From NCBI GenBank assembly GCA_037039685.1, contig JAWNGF010000017.1, positions 124,001-188,000 of the forward strand: a stretch of DNA of 64,000 nucleotides. Reading direction: 5' to 3'. Source of the stretch: Ceratobasidium sp. AG-K. Its lineage: Eukaryota > Basidiomycota > Agaricomycetes > Cantharellales > Ceratobasidiaceae. Made by a program: the position numbers and the translations under genes. Shown piece after piece: positions 61,983 to 64,000 of the stretch. The stretch's first letter is position 1, and each line of letters begins with the position of its first letter. Under the pieces are notes generated by a model. That model worked only from the letters and a program-made list of their open reading frames with translations. It was not told the DNA's origin and did no database searches.

Positions 61983-62414
61983 GCGTGCGACCGGAGTACG
62001 CGGATTAGCCAAGCGTCACTTAGCTAATGGATATCCGCAGACACATGCACACATGTAGTATCATACAGGCATCTAGCACATATATGCATGTTGATGTACA
62101 TCATATACTCTACATGTGTGAGAGATGCAAGGTTGTTTGAGCCTTGCCCCGGCCTGCGTACTCCGTACGCAAGCTGCAACATGGTACGGCCAAACTGTAT
62201 AGGTTGTTGGTGCCCATCTACAGCTTGCGTACGGAGTACGCAGACTGGTGCAAGGCTCAAACTACCTTACACCTCTCACACATGTAGAGTATATGATGTA
62301 CTTCAACATGCATATATTTGCTAGATGCATGTATGATACTACATGTGTGCATGTGTCTGTGGATATCCATTAGTTAAGTGATGCTTGGCTAATCCGCGCA
62401 CTCCAGTCGCCACG
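61983..62414. repeat. Second, diverged inverted repeat (about 195 bp arms)
   Basis: Left arm 61983-62176 and right arm 62221-62414, separated by about 44 bp. The arms match imperfectly with scattered substitutions. Innermost ends are GCGTACTCCGTACGCAAGCTG and its complement; outermost ends are GCGACCGGAGTACGC and GCACTCCAGTCGC. Confidence 0.8.
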
Positions 62415-63209
62415 CTGCTGCCCTGTGCAATGGCTGTTGCATTGCTGTCTTTTGCCCGCCAGCAGCTTGCGACCGGAGTACGCAGACTGCGGCACAACTC
62501 CTGGCGTGCTTACCCGGACATCACAGCCCTGTCACGCTGACCACTTGCCCCCTGCTCAACCTTGGCTTGCATACTCCAGTTGCATGCTGCAGCATGGAAG
62601 GGACAAGGTGGGCAGATGAAGTTTGTTCAGTGTAAGTAGTATGATAGTTAGGGTAGGTCTCAGCACATACCACACAACCTGACAGTGTAATCATGCCAGC
62701 TATGTAGCAGGTACTTAGCTGCTAGGAGTACAGCAATAACAATTCCTTACCTGTACGTTAGGTTTGGTATTTGTCTGTTTCCGTAGGCAAAGTAGAATAG
62801 ACAATAAAATAGAGAGTTTGACAAGAGGATAGTATAGACAATAGAATGGGTGGGATAAATCAGTAGACATGGATAGAAAAATATGCTATAGCCAAATGAC
62901 TGTCCTACCCATGTTGGTGGGGAGTTTTATGGTATGAAATGATATGGTTGAGACAAATTATGAACTCCTTGGTGTTATGGCTCTTACACTATATGCATAT
63001 ATGTTGGGTTTTTGGAGATTTCATATATGTTGGTCTAAATACATGGTTGTATGCTGTGTTTCAGGGCTATGTATGTAAACCATCTGTATGTATTAGCTGT
63101 GATATCCCACTGTCATTTAGCCAAAACCTGGGACCTAGTAGGGCTCATACACCTGGCCACCGAGCAGGTACAAGTGTACAAATCACTGAAGACATTTTCT
63201 CCAGGTGGT

Positions 63210-63285
63210 GAGCCTTGCCCCAGTCTGCGTACTCTGTATGCAAGCTGCAGCTTACCTACAGAGTATGCAGACTGGGGTAAGACTC
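63210..63285. repeat. Third, short inverted repeat of the same family
   Basis: Arms of 29 bp (GAGCCTTGCCCCAGTCTGCG onward, and its near-complement ending ACTGGGGTAAGACTC) around a short centre containing CAAGCTGCAGCTTACC. It is a decayed copy of the core of the repeat at 61983-62414. Confidence 0.7.
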
Positions 63286-63843
63286 AGGCCATTTTGCAGA
63301 GGATCACGGCTGGGGTAGGACTCGGGGCACAGCATACAACCTGGACCAACAACCACACTGATTATGTAGCAGGTGCTTGGCCAGTGGTACTGGAGCCAGG
63401 ATCATTGAGCCCATATACTAAATAATGGTCTTTCAGTGTATATAGAATAGAATAGGGGTCAGGATGAGTAGGATACAATCTGAGACCTAGATGTAATCCT
63501 ATGCCATGGCCCAATGATCAAACAACCGGTATTGGTGATGTGTGTTAGGGTGTTAAGTGATCTGGCTGAGACAAGCTGTGGACTTCTTGGTGTTCTGCCT
63601 GTTACATTATGCATATATGCAGTGATTTTGATGATTGTATATATCTGTGTCTAAGTACATGATTGTATGCTGGGTTGCAAAGCTATGTGTGTCCCCTACC
63701 CATATCTGTAGACTGTGGTATCCTGGTGCTGGTGTTCCCAACCTGGACTTGAGTGGGTGACCTAGGGCCTAGGTTGGGCAACCTGGGACCTAGGTTGGAC
63801 CACCTGGAGCTCAACCTAGCCCAACCTAGTAGGCCTTATAACC

Positions 63844-64000
63844 TGGAAAAAGTAGGGACTCACACCTTTAGACTGGAGTTACCAAAATCGATGAAAGTTC
63901 ATCCTGTCTTCCATGTCATGCTGCTCAAGAAATTCCACTCTGATCCCCACGGCCGCGAACCCGCTCAACCACCCCCTATTGTCACACAAGATGGAGAAGA
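63844..64000 (+). mobile_element. Ty3/gypsy-type pol fragment (integrase C-terminal end), runs off the window
   Basis: The frame reads VGTHTFRLELPKSMKVHPVF followed by HVMLLKKF and a Pro-rich stretch, the usual end of integrase in gypsy-type retroelements (LP..mkvHpVFHvslLk). It starts abruptly after short CCTAGGTTGG-type repeats, so only the 3' part of pol is present here; the rest may continue to the right. Confidence 0.8.

Overview
This is eukaryotic, almost certainly fungal DNA. Genes are short, dense and cut by many 45-65 nt GT-AG introns with internal branch-point-like CTRAC motifs. Coding GC is above 50%, and several families fit an Agaricomycete (Basidiomycota): RBR ligase, PFF1-type vacuolar protease, RFTS-like proteins and Tet/JBP-like dioxygenase. 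A Rhizoctonia/Ceratobasidiaceae-like source is only an impression. All exon structures below are read by eye.

Region 1 (1-8.4 kb) is a conserved block on the + strand: the 3' part of a vacuolar M28 membrane protease, an RBR E3 ubiquitin ligase with an unusual Cys/His-bearing domain before the RBR, and a single-pass membrane protein with a Ser/Thr-rich ectodomain. A higher-order minisatellite follows (9.1-10.85 kb, about 250 bp made of three ~83 bp monomers). A 237 bp MITE has inserted into it.

Region 2 (11-34.1 kb) is the most interesting part: an accessory cluster with a chromatin/DNA-methylation theme, mostly built of head-to-head pairs. In order it holds two divergent RFTS (DNMT1-RFD)-like genes; a PHD-like protein; an exon-per-repeat small protein paired with a degenerate sirtuin; two divergent paralogous RING/coiled-coil genes; a Tet/JBP-like 2-oxoglutarate dioxygenase; and a second sirtuin with intact catalytic motifs. 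The PHD-like protein and both sirtuins share a long C-terminal module that I do not recognise, so they form one family with three members here. Between 26.3 and 30.8 kb lie only repeats: a foldback MITE, a 1.2 kb TIR element and a tRNA-like relic.

Region 3 (34.1-45.8 kb) is a tandem array of ten nearly identical 1,145 bp units plus a partial one. The first 39 codons of a gene abut its left edge, and a 5'-less gene (to 48.6 kb) abuts its right edge.

Region 4 (48.6-64 kb) has a degenerate 142 bp tandem repeat, a gene-poor stretch, an SNF2-family ATPase gene (53.0-58.6 kb), a small unknown gene (59.0-59.6 kb), then nested inverted repeats carrying a dispersed 15 bp motif (CGTACTCCGGTCGCA or its complement). 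These include a near-perfect palindrome with 548 bp arms. The same motif occurs three times in one intron of the SNF2 gene. The window ends inside a Ty3/gypsy-type pol fragment.

Working hypothesis for region 2: RFTS-like readers, RING ligases, sirtuins, a PHD-like reader and a DNA/RNA-base dioxygenase together look like an accessory chromatin-modification toolkit whose members are duplicating and decaying.
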